Source: Cunninghamella blakesleeana (lineage: Eukaryota > Mucoromycota > Mucoromycetes > Mucorales > Cunninghamellaceae). Taken from it: DNA of 64,000 bases. The stretch spans positions 2,976,001 through 3,040,000 of the forward strand of contig JAFCIZ010000007.1 in assembly GCA_017871115.1 (NCBI GenBank), given 5' to 3'. The notes under the pieces are model-generated. The model worked only from the letters and a program-made list of their open reading frames with translations. It made no database searches and was not told the origin of the DNA. Shown here piece after piece: positions 39,836-52,528 of the stretch. How positions within the stretch are numbered: the first letter of the stretch is position 1; each line of letters begins with the position of its first letter. Both the position numbers and the translations under genes were made by a program.

Positions 39836-42624
39836 TTATTCAAACATATTCATCCTAAGAACATCATCATACTCTTTTTCAATTTTACAAATAGCTTCGT
39901 TCACACTTGCATGTATAGGAGAACGATCAAATTCTTCACGAATCATAGATAAACAACAAATCATATTGGCTTGAATTTTCAATTTCATTGGCTTGTCACC
40001 ATAGTTAAACCTGGACGCTCTTATCAAAACACGACAAACGTTTAATGCAATACGTATATCAAAATAACATGGATAGCGAAGCTTAATATATTGTAATAGT
40101 AATAACGTATTATTTGCTACGGTTACTGATAAAACAGCCACTGGATCATCAAAGTCTGCATATCCAGATATTAAAACAGATGTGATGATTTTCACGTGTT
40201 CATCCATTTTAGCTTTTTTACCTATACTACCGTTGGTGTTCATTAATTCTTTAAAAACACGAGTGCTATCATCATCTTCATTTTCACTGTCATCCTTTTC
40301 GTATTGTGAGTACTGAGGTTTAATTTTATATTCATAGATATGATCCATTCTTTCTAATCTATGTACCCATTTTTCACCCCATTGTTTACGAATATAATCA
40401 TTATTCATATCAAATCGAGCTTTATCCCAGTATTCTGCTATACATGTACGTGTTTTGATATCATCTGGTCCTTTACTAAGATGAGCCATGGTCATCATTA
40501 AATATTCATTGTATACTGTCATGGTTGATAAGAGCGGAACTACATCTATGATTTGATCTAAAGCCAGTGACAATTTACTTTTATTATTGCTGCTATTGTT
40601 GTTGTAATCTGTATTATCAAATTCATCGAAAATAGGAATATTTAAACGGAAGGAATCTGGTAATGATGCGTACCAGCGCCTCATTGTCATTTCCAACATG
40701 TGTCCAATAATTCCTACATAGTTGGCTGTATCATTTGAGGGTGCATGTTGAGCTGCGTCATGGCATTCTTTATTAAGGTTGGATATATAGGCTGAAAGCA
40801 TAATGTGTCGTTTTTCTTGTTCTGAATCACCTAAAGCTGGTTTTAAATAGTTTGAAGTTCCATGGAATATGTTTAATACTCTTCTATTTGGTATACTATA
40901 CATTCCAGGCTTAGGTAACTGTTCGTTTTGCTTTTTGGGATGAAAATGATCATTATAAGATAATTTTTTTTGATGTTTTGTCAGTTCTATTACGGCAACA
41001 ATTTTTGAAAGCTGTACTTTTAATCTATCAAATAATATCTTTTCACTTGCATAATAACCTTTTTTTATTTTTTCTTCACTAGTTTCATCTTCATTAAAAG
41101 TATCTTCCAATAAGTTGAGCAAACGTTCGGCCATATCTGCATAAAGGCGAGCATTTTCAAATTGAAAAAGTAAAAATTTATGGAATGCCAAGAGGACATA
41201 AGTAGCAAATGATTCCAAATCCAAATGATCAAACATATCAGCCATTAGATCGCGAGTACGATTAAAATAATAATAACTGTATATTAAAATATTTTGATTT
41301 TGTAATACGTTGTGGATATGATGACAAGAAGTAGAGCATGCAACAGCGCATAAAGCCAATGCAACCGGTGACTCCATTACTTGATCTCTAACAAATAGTT
41401 GTAAAAAAGTAGGCACATGAATAGCCAAATGATTTAAATGTTGACATTGAAAATAAGCATGTAATAATTTTAAAGTAATCGAATTGATGGATTCATGTTG
41501 TAGTTGTAGCTGATGCTGTTGTAAAAATTGTTGAATCATGAACTCTATATATTCGTTGTGATTATCGTCTTTAGTAATAGAAATATCATTGTTTTCTCCA
41601 ATACTATATGTACTTTCGTTTTCAATCATCAATGTGACAGGTTTTATATTATTAGGCTTGCCAGATAAGATGCTCTTAAATCGTGATTTCCCATATCTTT
41701 TCCATACAAAAATTTGAATCATTTTGGATAATATCATATTTCTCGGCTTTGTATCGTTTATTGAATAAGGTACAAATTCATTCATTTCTAATGCTGTAAC
41801 ACTTTTACAAAGATAATCTAGTAATTCCGCGTGTGTTTTTATATCTGTATGTATCACCAAATTCCCTTTACTAACGGTGAGTTTCCAACTATAATCTGTT
41901 TTTGAAGAAGAATCATTATTTTGTTGTTGCGGTAGTTTTTGTTGTTGTTGTTGTTGATGATGATAATGTTGTTGTTGTTCTACAATAGCTTCTAGTCCAT
42001 ATTGTGTTCTTTGTCTTTTAATCACTTTCGAATATTGATCTGAAGTTATTTGTGATAATGTTAAGGATGATTCTGAAGGAGAAGACATTGTAGAAACTGA
42101 AGATAAGGAAGATAACGTTGATTGAGAAGGAGAGGTTGAGGAAAAAGATGGAGGTGAGGATATTCCTTCAATATAAGGTGAATTAGTAGTAGATAATATT
42201 CGAAGTGTGTCCATTTCCTTTTGCATAGTATCCAGTTGGCTGTTTAATTGATCTATTTCATTTAATATATTGACCTGTTTTATATATTCTTCGTCTGCAG
42301 GTGTTTTTCTTATTGTATAAACACATTGGATATTATTCTTTTTACATCTATATTAATATAAAATGAAAAAAAAAGAAAAGAAAAGGGAAAGTTAGTTTTT
42401 AAGTTTGTATAACGTTGTGATATAAATAGTTTAATTATCTTCATACCTTTCACAAGAAGGTAATTCATAACTACAACGTCTTTTTCTTTCACGGCATTCT
42501 ATATAAAGCAAATAATTGTAATAAAAAGCAAAATTAATTAAGCGTAAATAATTATAATACAATTGTTATTAATTTTACTATTTTAATCATTATTACCATT
42601 ACAGGGTGTTTTTTTGATTGACAT
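39836..42624 (-). CDS. Zn2Cys6 fungal transcription factor (3 exons)
   Basis: Exons: 42624-42597, 42498-42447, 42347-39836; 863 residues. Only splicing of the two tiny 5' exons creates the DNA-binding domain: cysteines at 8, 11, 18, 25, 28 and 35 (C-x2-C-x6-C-x6-C-x2-C-x6-C, with RERKRRC). A coiled coil follows (QVNILNEIDQLNSQLDTMQKEM), then Ser-rich and Gln-rich (HHQQQQQQKLPQQQ) stretches and a long helical middle region, the usual fungal_trans layout. It presumably binds CGG-type half-sites as a dimer; the target genes are unknown. A 231-bp region separates it from the divergent F-box gene. Confidence 0.88.
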
Positions 42625-42855
42625 ATTTATTTTTTTAGCATACTTTTTATCCGCAGTAAATAAAAAGAACGGAAAGAAAAGGAAAAATTTTAAAAATAAA
42701 AAACGTTGGCAAATAAAATTAAAATACGTTGAGTTTTAAAAGTAATAATAATTAAAGTTTAAAAAACTAATAGGCTTTGCTTTTTTTTTTTTTTCACAGC
42801 TCGTTTTTTATCTAGTTTCTCTATTCCCATTTACTTACTATTCCTAATTGTTATA
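42625..42855. promoter_or_regulatory. Shared divergent promoter of the Zn2Cys6 and F-box genes
   Basis: 231 bp between two oppositely oriented start codons. It contains a T-tract (42780-42794) and a C/T-rich stretch just before the F-box ATG. No TATA box or specific site can be assigned. Confidence 0.4.
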
Positions 42856-43995
42856 ATGCTTGAAAATTTACCTAATGAAATATTAATAGAAGTATTTTCT
42901 CATTTGACCTTACGTGAAGTATACGAAGTTCGTGGTGTCTGTAAACTATGGAAGGAGGTTTGCCACCTGTCCATTGTTTTTAATATTCAAAAAAATGATT
43001 CTAAACTTCATATATGTTCCTCTTCAAAACTAAACAAGGACCGTATGATGGATTTATCATATTCTACTTATATACCAAGTTTAGATATGATAGAATTTAA
43101 ACCGGTAGAATCAAAATATCATAAAAATGAACAAGAACAAGAGCAAGTACAAGAAACAGTAAATAGTATTAAATCATACCAATTTCGTTCAGATATTCAC
43201 GGACTTAGAATGGTATTTGGACCTTGGGATCTAAATAAAGAATTATCTCCTAGTTTTAAAAATCTTAATCAAGGACAACGGGCCCAATATTTATTTCATA
43301 GCCAATATAAACCTATTCATCAACGCCTTTATTTACTTCCTCACGTCTCTGATATAAATCATAATCAGTTTTGGATTGGCGATGCATCAATAGGTGCTTT
43401 AATATTATTGGAGTGGGTTTCAATCTCTGATCAAGAGTATTGTTTTCAAGTAAAACTTGCTAGAGTCTCCATTCCTTGGATCATTTCTGGGTATGATGGA
43501 CCTACACCTCGTTATTATAAATCTACTGAATTAAAGTATATTTTAGAAAAACAAGCAAACAAGAACAAACAAGATAATAGTGAAGAAAATAATGATTATC
43601 ACGATACAGATACAAGATACATTTTAAGGAACCATTTAGGTACGCTATTAAAGGATGATCCACATACTGTTTTCATTGATGATTCCTTTATTGAACTTCA
43701 CCAAGATTCTGCACTATACAGATGGCGAAGTCTTCATTCTAAACTTTTGAACCGTCGTTGCGATCCTTTGGTTATTTGGAAATATAATTTTGTAAAAGAA
43801 TATATATTAGGCAAACCTACCAATGATACTTTAGATATTATTTTAGCGAAAATACAAAATGGTGAATTAGAATGGAATAATGCAAAACCTGATATCATTA
43901 AATTAATGAATCAATCTTTTTTCCGTTCAAAATTTAATGGCAATAACACATTACAAAGTAAATTAGCTAGTTTATTTATTTCAAAGAAAAATTAA
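42856..43995 (+). CDS. F-box protein, single exon
   Basis: 379 residues. The N-terminus MLENLPNEILIEVFSHLTLREVYEVRGVCKLW (residues 1-41) is a good F-box, which binds Skp1 in an SCF ubiquitin ligase. The remaining 330 residues contain no recognisable substrate-binding repeats (no LRR, WD or Kelch). A conserved-looking block FWIGDASIGALILLEWV and PWIISGYDGPTPRYY occupies residues 170-230. The substrate is unknown. It is one of the few intronless genes here. Confidence 0.8.
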   Translation: MLENLPNEILIEVFSHLTLREVYEVRGVCKLWKEVCHLSIVFNIQKNDSKLHICSSSKLNKDRMMDLSYSTYIPSLDMIEFKPVESKYHKNEQEQEQVQETVNSIKSYQFRSDIHGLRMVFGPWDLNKELSPSFKNLNQGQRAQYLFHSQYKPIHQRLYLLPHVSDINHNQFWIGDASIGALILLEWVSISDQEYCFQVKLARVSIPWIISGYDGPTPRYYKSTELKYILEKQANKNKQDNSEENNDYHDTDTRYILRNHLGTLLKDDPHTVFIDDSFIELHQDSALYRWRSLHSKLLNRRCDPLVIWKYNFVKEYILGKPTNDTLDIILAKIQNGELEWNNAKPDIIKLMNQSFFRSKFNGNNTLQSKLASLFISKKN

Positions 43996-44309
43996 TAGTA
44001 ATAAAAGCATTTATTTTAGATTTCACAATTTTCTGATCAGATGATCGTTTTTAAATCCAGCTTTTTTTTTTTTTGGTGCATTATTTTGGACGTTATCTTT
44101 TTTTCCCTTCTCTTTCACTTATATTTTTTACGTATATTTATTTATATATACACTTATTTTTTGTTTTACATATATGTATATATAACATATCCTTTTTTCT
44201 ACAATTTATTTTTTCAAAGGATTATAATTATTATATCATAAATTTACTTACTTTTTAAAATATATACACATATATATATATATTATAATTATTATTTTTA
44301 TTATTAATT
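43996..44309. other. Short intergenic region before ATG9
   Basis: 314 bp, AT-rich. It has T runs and (TA)n at 44262-44282 close to the ATG9 start. Nothing else was seen. Confidence 0.5.
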
Positions 44310-47300
44310 ATGGCTAGTTCAAGTTTACTTCGTTCACCACCCTCTGATGACGAAATAACCTTAAATACAGTCTCTTCAAAAAAGAAAGGAAAGCAACCAG
44401 CTTCAATAAAAAATAGAATTCAGTTTACATCTCATCGTTTATATAAACCTTTACAACAGCATCCTTCTAATATATCCGATAATGAAGATGACTCTGACTC
44501 AGATTTAGAGGCTCCAGCATCGTTATTAGTTGACCAACACTATGCTGCGGAAGAGGAAGAAGACGAAGAGGGCGATGGAGCAGCGTTTTTACCACCTCCT
44601 TCAACGTGGCAACGTAAAAAAAAGACAACAACAGCAACTACTCATAATAAAGATCAATCAACTAGAAATCATGTTTCAACCTTTGATAGAACAATGTGGA
44701 GGTGGACAAACGTTGAAAATATGGATGATTTTTTTCAAAGAGTATATGCTTATTATCAAGGAAAAGGATTATATTGTATCTTATTAGCTCGATTATTAAA
44801 CTTATTGACGTTAGGATTTGTTATCTTCTTTTCTACTTTTTTAATTGGCTGTGTGGACTATTCTAATATAAAACATCATACAAAATTATCAGAAATTGTC
44901 ATACCCCAATGTTATTCACGGTAAAAATAAAATTAAATAGATATATTAAGTCACCTGTTCTTTTTTCTTTTACAAAACTTAATATAACGAATTAACTTTT
45001 ATGTAATTTTTCATTATTCTGATTTTCTGTTTTTTTTTTTCTCTCTCTCTAGGTTATCATCATCAACTAGTTTATTTTTATTTATATTTGTTACTTGGTG
45101 GATATGGGAGGCAGTTCGATTTATTCGGGATATACCTGCTTTAAAAGAAATGCATAATTTTTATGAGCACTTACTAGAAATACCTGATGTAAGCTGAAAA
45201 AAAAAATGATAAAATGATAATTCATATTAATATTTATATATACACTTTCTTTTTATTTTTTAAATTATATAGAAAGATATGCAAACAATATCATGGCAAC
45301 AAATTTTAAGTCGTATTATAGATATTCGTGAAACAAATCCAAATACATCCAAATCATCACCAATTCGTCTAGATGCTCATGATGTAGCAAATCGTATCAT
45401 GCGGACTGATAATTATTTAATTGCGTTATTTAATAAGGACATTTTAAACATCACCATACCAGTACCCTATCTTAAAAATAAATATATGTTTACTCGTGAT
45501 CTTGAATGGAATCTATCATTTTGTTTACTCAGCTATGTTTTTGATCATCGTGGACAACTAAGAAAACGATTCTTACGAGAAAAAAATAAAATTTTACTAG
45601 TAAAAGGGTAAATAAAAAAAAAAAAAAGGACATGTATTCATATAAAAGTTGTTACTTTTACCAATCGTATTAATATATTTTTTTATCTTTTTATTTCTTT
45701 ATTTTCTATATATATATATGTGTGTGTGTGTGTGCATATGTATCTAGTTTACAACGAAGGTTTATCTTTATGGGTTTATTAAATTTAATGTTTGCACCTT
45801 TTATTCTTGTTTATCTTGTTATCTATTTTTTCTTCCGATACTTTGAAGTAAATATATTTTTGATTATGATTATAGTTATGATTATTAATAATTGTTTGTT
45901 TTAATACTAGTTATTAATATTAATATTATTTATTTATTAATTTAATTTGATAGGAATTTCGTAAAAATCCTGGTGAAATTGGATCCAGAAGCTATTCGCC
46001 TTTTGCCAAATGGAAATTTCGTGAATTTAATGAACTACCCCACCTTTTAAAATCTCGCATTAGTTCAAGTTACCCTATTGCTAATAAATATATTGATCAA
46101 TTTCCCAAAGAAAAAACAGCATTATTGGCAAGGTAAAAAATAATTAAATGAAATAAATAAAGGAATGAAATTTGGTTTTTTTAGTATTTTCTTAAACATT
46201 CATTTTTCTTTATATATAATAGATTTATAGCATTTATTACGGGATCTATTGGAGCAGTATTATTAATCCTTACATTATTTGATTCTGAAGCATTGACCAA
46301 TTTTGAAATTACAGAAAATAGAACGGTGTTTTTCTATATCGGGGTTGTTGGGGCCATTTTTGAAGTAACAAGAAGGATGATACCAGATGAACATTTAATA
46401 TTTGAACCTGAAACATTATTACGGCAAGTAGTAGAACATACTCATTATTTCCCAAGTGAATGGCATGGGCAACTACATAGTGATGAAGTTAGAGCACAAT
46501 TTTGCCAACTTTTTGATTATAAAGTATCACTCTTTCTACAAGAATTGGTCAGTGTCGTATTCACACCGCTCATTTTATGTGTTTCTTTACCTTTATGTGC
46601 GGAGCAGATTATTGACTTTTTCAGAGAATTTTCAGTACATGTTGATGGATTGGGATATGTTTGTAGCTTTGCTCAGTTTGATTTCGCTAAACATGGTAAC
46701 GTTAAATATGGTGCTCCAGTTAAAGTGGATGACGATTATTACCTTAGTAAAGAAGGGAAAATGGAAAAAAGTTTTATTAATTTTAAGGTAATCATATAGT
46801 ATTTATAAATAATTTATTAAAAAGAAGAGAAAAAGGAAATGATGAAAGGGAAAGAAACTATATAAAAAATACTCATTTATTTACTACTTATTATATAGAC
46901 AAATAACCCTGACTGGGAGCCAACCGATCTAAGTGGGTCCATCTATCTTTCAAGATTAGCAGCATTTAAAAAATCAAAACCAAATTCAACAAGAACACCA
47001 TTACATCAAGCTAATAATTATAATAGCCATGATGAAGATGATGAAGTTGACAATAATGATATTTATCAACAACATAATAGAGAAAAGAGAGATCATTCTA
47101 TTAGACAACAAAAAGAAGAAGAAGGCGATGACGATGACGAACAAATTGTAGAACCAAGCTATTCACCTACACAGTTTGCATTTCAAAGAACACATTTTGT
47201 GCCAACCATTCATCCAACAAGTTTAGAATTATCAGAACCTAACGTTGCTAAAACAAGATTAAATCAATATGGAGTACCAGAAGGACGAATACCAAGTAAT

Positions 47301-47447
47301 CTCGGAGATTCATTTGAAAAAGCGACAGCCGGTAAAAAGAATGAACAAGTAGAAATAGAAGAGGATGATGATAATATGAATCAAGTACCAGGCATGATTG
47401 GATTGTTAAATCAATTTTATGACTTAAATAATAATCCAAAAGTTTAA
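44310..47447 (+). CDS. ATG9: ATG9 autophagy lipid scramblase (7 exons)
   Basis: Exons: 44310-44920, 45053-45188, 45273-45607, 45748-45847, 45954-46132, 46223-46787, 46899-47447; 824 residues. A long acidic Ser-rich N-terminus (EEEEDEEGD) precedes the Atg9 core: the first membrane segments around [26 protein letters not shown] and [16 protein letters not shown], then [75 protein letters not shown], and [19 protein letters not shown]. The C-terminal tail is acidic and disordered. It is the only multispanning core autophagy protein; its trimers move lipid in vesicles that seed the autophagosome (known for the family). Confidence 0.95.
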
Positions 47448-48157
47448 ATATGGGAAACATTTTTTTATAGAAATAAAAACATGTTAAAAAAGAAAATATA
47501 AATTAAAATGTTACTATTTATATTTAACCAATCATTCTGTATAACCTTAATACCTTAGCTAATGAAAAAATTATCTATTTTAAATTTTATTATTTCTATT
47601 ATTATTATTTATTATTATTTCATTATACGATTTTATTATAAAAGGTTATTTATACTACTGTTAATAATAATGAATAGTAATAAATAGGATAAAGAGTGAT
47701 AATAACATCTATATATACATCTATATACATACATATCAATAGCTATATTTATGTATATATATATATACTTTAAATGATTAAAATATATTAACAGAAAAAA
47801 AAAAGGGGAAAGAAGTGAGTTTGAAAAAAAAAAAAAAAAAAGATCATTTTTTTAAAGTTTATATATAATTTTTAAAAATAAAAGAAAATCAGTTAATCTC
47901 TCTCTCTTTTTCATAATTTTTTTATTTTTACTTTAATCCAACCCATTCCTTTCCTTTATAACCTTATTATGTATTACTGTTTATAATTCATTTACTACTG
48001 TTATATTTATAATCTTGTGTAATTGATTCTTATTTTATTTATTTATTATTAATTTGTTTCTTTAATTCTATTCCTAATATATTCCATACTTTCCTTTAAT
48101 TTATATTTCTTTACCTTTATTTTAATTTTATTTTCTTGTTATAATATTTACATCATC
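47448..48157. other. Intergenic region between ATG9 and the Sel1-repeat gene
   Basis: 710 bp. AT-rich, with A18 (47826-47842), (TA)n near 47755 and a CT-rich block (47897-48130) before the next gene. No gene was seen. Confidence 0.5.
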
Positions 48158-50184
48158 ATGTTTAAAAAGTTACAAAATAAAACATCTCATGCTTCTTTTG
48201 AAATGGTAACTCCAAATTCAAGGTAATATAATGGTTTTAATAAAATAAAATATAAACTCATCTTTTATTACTAGTATTATTATAATAATAATATGTAATA
48301 TTAATAATAATTTTAATAATAAAATAATTATGAAATATTAATAAAACAATAATAAAATATTAATAAAACAATGAAATAATACGTGTAAAACTAATTGCAT
48401 ATACATATACTTTTATATGTATATATAAATTTATAATAAAAAGAATGATATCACCCTCTTCTAAAAATCAATATCATGTAAGTTATTTCTATTATAATTT
48501 ATTACAATTTATTATCCATATTAGTATTTAAAAAGCAATATATTTATATATATATATATTTATACTTATATATATATAGTATAATGATGTGTAACAGTTC
48601 TAATTTTTTTAATACAATTTTTTTTTTTTTTAGGCTGTAGCAAGCCCATCTCAGCCTCCTCCTCCTCCTCAAATTTATCATAATTACCAGCAGCCTTCTT
48701 CAAATCATAAAGTCGCTAGTACACATTATGATCCTAATATGATATTTGATACTTATGGTAATAATGGTCACGAATCGATGATTGACCCTATTAGGGATGT
48801 AAATCAAGTTACTGGTGTTTCACGTCAAACTTTTATAGGTATTTACACAAGCATACTATTTATTATTATTATAATTACTTACCATTTTTCTAACCTTTAT
48901 TTATTTTATATATATATTTTTATATGGCTAGAACCTAATAAATCAACAATGGTGCATTCTCCTGTTACCCCTCTTAGTGTATATGGTAAACAACAGTTTT
49001 TAGATACAAATGGCTATAGTAATAACACAGCGCCATCTCTTGGTAATATTAATTTCTTTCAAAGCACTTCTGATCTTGAATCTGTTGCTGATTCCGAAAA
49101 TATTCATTATGGAAGACCATCTACTATTATTCAACCTCGTATGCAACATGTCGAAATGCCTGTAAAAATCCAACAAGTACATCAGCCAGCCCAAGCTTCT
49201 TATGCTACTATCGAAAATGCTTATCCTCATCATCAACATCACCAACGTGCTGCTGTTACTAATTATGATCCTCAGCCAAATGTATCATTTAATTTACAAC
49301 CTGCACCATCCAAATCAACCAGTGCTATTTCGTCCAGCAATAATCATTACAAGTCATCTCGCCATCCTCAGCCTTTACCACCTCTTGTTATTCCTCCCAC
49401 ACCAAGTAAATCTACTTCTTCCCCAAACAGATCTTTAGGTACATCACATCACATTTCACCTTTACCTTCCTCTTCTCAATTAACTCCTTCTTTAACTCCT
49501 GCTTCTTCTGGTTTATCTCCAATGACTATATCTCCCTCTACTCCTACTAATCAACCAAGACAACATAATCCAGCCAAATCACCTCTTTCACCTATTCCTA
49601 ATAAAACAAACAACGATGAAAATAGTAATAGTGCCGATCCTCCTATCTCTGAAGCTGAGTCTTTATTATTAGAAGGTATCAAGTATCATGAATCCGGTAA
49701 ATTAGAACAAGCGACTTATTATTTTAGAAAAGCAGCTCAATTAAAATCACCTATGGCTATGTTCTTTTATGGTGTATCTTTACGTCATGGATGGGGCTGT
49801 CAAAAGAATGAACAGATAGCCTTTCAATATATTCAAAAAGCTGCTGAACATGCTGTGGTGGATTTAAATAGTATATCGTCAAGTAAAGTCAATACATCTG
49901 CCGTGAAAGGTGAATTGGTCATGGCTATTTATGAAATGGGTGTCTCTTTCCGCCATGGTTGGGGTTGTCGTAAAAATAAAGAAACTGCTTTTTATTTCTT
50001 CAAGATTGCTGCTGACTTAGGTGATGCGGATGCTCAAAATGATTTGGGCCATTGTTATTATAATGGCCACGGGGTAAAGAAAGATATTCATATGGCTGCA
50101 AAATATTACCGTAAAGCGGATAAGCAAGGCCATGGAATCATGGGCAATTCTTGGATTTGGAAAAAGAAATATGATCCCAAATAA
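48158..50184 (+). CDS. Sel1-repeat protein, Nif1/Dsf2-like (4 exons)
   Basis: Exons: 48158-48222, 48444-48477, 48634-48838, 48932-50184; 518 residues in frame. The first two exons are short and their junction (AAG acceptor at 48443) is the least certain part. The N-terminal 300 residues are disordered and rich in S, P, Q and T. The C-terminal 170 carry Sel1-like repeats: EGIKYHESGKLEQATYYFRKAA, MFFYGVSLRHGWGC, YEMGVSFRHGWGCRKN, DAQNDLGHCYYNGHGVKKD, and GNSWIWKKKY. The HGWGC repeats and the GNSW ending are characteristic of the fungal Nif1/Dsf2 group, linked to cell-cycle inhibition of Nim1-type kinases. That link is from recall of the family, not proven here. Confidence 0.75.
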
Positions 50185-50713
50185 AAAAAAATAAAAAATA
50201 AATGCATCAAAATAATATATTAAAACAAAGAAATTATAGATTTGATACCTTTTTCTTTATTTTTATTTCTTTTTTCTTCCTTGCATTAACTATATATATA
50301 TTATTTCAGTCTTTTTTTAATATTATTATTTAAATATCATTCATTTATTAATTTTGTTTTTTATTATTATTAATAAATAATACTTTTTTTTAACTTGTAT
50401 ATTTTTTTTAGAGTTGATTATAAAGATAATTAATTGTTTAAAAACGAGTAAATTTGTTTTATATAAATATATTTCAAATGAGAAAAAAAAAAAAAAGGAA
50501 AAGTGCCAGGAATAAGTAGAAATCTAGAAACCATGAAAGTCTTATCCAGGAATAATAAATAAATTTATTCTATTAATTCACAAAATATATTTATGGTTAA
50601 TTTTATTATACGTCAATATATATATTGATATAAATATATAACAAGGCAGCATTTTTAGCATAAAAAAGCACTCAATAGGTACTATACTAAATTATACGCA
50701 TATGTACGTATAC

Positions 50714-50744
<31 letters not shown>

Positions 50745-50959
50745 GTAATAAAAAATATTTGATATAATCAAAATAGCATTTAAATTAAATACATAATCCA
50801 TTTGTAAAAAAAAAGAAAGTGAAAGAGAGCATGAAAAAAAAATTGTTCAGAATTTTTTATTTTTTTTGAACTCAAAAATTTAAATTTAAATTTGGCGCTG
50901 CTACCATTTTTTTTTACCTCTATTTTCTTTTCCTTACCTTTCCTTTACCTTTATTTTTT
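50185..50959. other. Intergenic region before the PAC3-like gene
   Basis: 775 bp. AT-rich with an (ATA)n-type microsatellite near 50718-50745 and a C/T-rich block at 50917-50955 before the next start. No gene was seen. Confidence 0.5.
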
Positions 50960-51468
50960 ATGACAGACCAGGAATTTCCAATTGTAAATAAACGTACTGC
51001 ATTACAAATTAATGATGTTCATACTGAAATCTTACTAACTGGATTCTCGGATAAGATCTTCATTGTCGTCACTCAATATGGAAAGATTGGTAGTTTGGTA
51101 AATAAACGCTTTTATTTTTCATTAAAAGTGATAAACTCACTTATATATATTATGTATATAAGAGCATATTATTAATAGACTATATATATTAGATTCAAAC
51201 AACTTTAGATATTTCACCTCACTTAGTCACGAATCCATCAACTGTTCCAACAACTAGTCAAGTTTTATTTGGTGAATCAACAGGTACACAAAGCGATTTG
51301 TATTCCCTCTATGCGTCATCGATATCTCAAGCTATTTGCGCTATGAATCCAAATGAAAAGCGACCTGTGGTGTTAGGTATAGCTTTGAAACCAGTAGATA
51401 CAATGGAGAAGCAACGTCAAGTATTTCACTCTGTGATTGATAAAATTATGGAAAATCCTATTTGGTAG
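50960..51468 (+). CDS. Proteasome assembly chaperone 3-like protein (2 exons)
   Basis: Exons: 50960-51097 and 51193-51468; 137 residues. It resembles PAC3/PSMG3: TEILLTGFSDKIFIVVTQYGKIGSL, then TSQVLFGESTGTQSDLY, RPVVLGIALKP, and a final helix RQVFHSVIDKIMENPIW. PAC3 pairs with PAC4 and guides alpha-ring assembly of the 20S proteasome. No obvious oddity. Confidence 0.8.
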
Positions 51469-51767
51469 TAATAGTATTAGTACATTTTTTAGAAGTGAGT
51501 TTTGAAATGATTTAATAATAAAATAATAATGTATATATAATAATAATAATAATTGGATATGGTTTATTTATTTTAAAAATGCAAAATATATATGAGGGGG
51601 AAAATTAAGAACTATGGTCTTTTTTAAAAAAAAATCTATTAATGTATCTATCTAAGTAATATATAAAAAGTATGATAATAAATTGAAGGATGCAAAAAAA
51701 TAAAATAAAATAAAATACAGATATATAATTGTTTTAAGAAAGGAAAAAAAAAGTGCATACGAGAGGA
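51469..51767. other. Intergenic region between convergent PAC3-like and SPB4 genes
   Basis: 299 bp. It must hold both 3' ends. AATAATAAAATAATAAT-type A-rich stretches could serve polyadenylation. Nothing else was seen. Confidence 0.45.
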
Positions 51768-52451
51768 TTATTCTAAATCATTATCAAGATCATCATCAAC
51801 CATATCATTGAATTGTTTTTTACTTAATTTTCCTTTTCTAACTTTTTTGGCTAATCGCTCTTCTTTTGCTAATTCATCCCAGTCATCTTCGTCATCACCA
51901 TCACCGCCATTCTTGTTTGCATTCATTTCCTCTTGAGTTCGTTTTAAATATTCATTCTTTCTTTCTTTTTTCACTTTACGATCCATTTTTTTATTTTTAG
52001 CTTCTGTTTTCTGTGACCATGGTGCTGACCTATATATAATGAAAAATAAAAAGAAATTAAATTATCTATAATAATAAATATATTTTTCTCAGCTTCTTCT
52101 TTTTATTAATATTACTTTTTGGGTTTTTCTTGATTTTTTGGTAGCTTTTGAGGTTTTGATGCACGTTCTTGCATTTCACGTTTACGTTTCAATTCACGGT
52201 TTTTTTCTGTATAAGCATAATTATCCCACTATTTTTTTTTTTAAATAATAAATAAAAATATAATTATTTCAATTAGAAAGCTGTACCTGATATGTATAGA
52301 TATGAATATATTAAAAACTTACATCCATTGGTTCTTCTTCAAATGTAATTGATTTCGAGTTTTTAATTTCTGGCATAATAGGTAGCTTTATTATTTATTT
52401 ATTTTAAAAAAAAAGAATACAAGTAAATAATGGCATTCGTTTTTATATTTA

Positions 52452-52528
<77 letters not shown>

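Noticed and set aside
51768..52385. A separate small basic protein gene downstream of SPB4
   Set aside because: The LPIMPEIK exon and the basic tail complete the Spb4/DDX55 C-terminus, with phases that fit.
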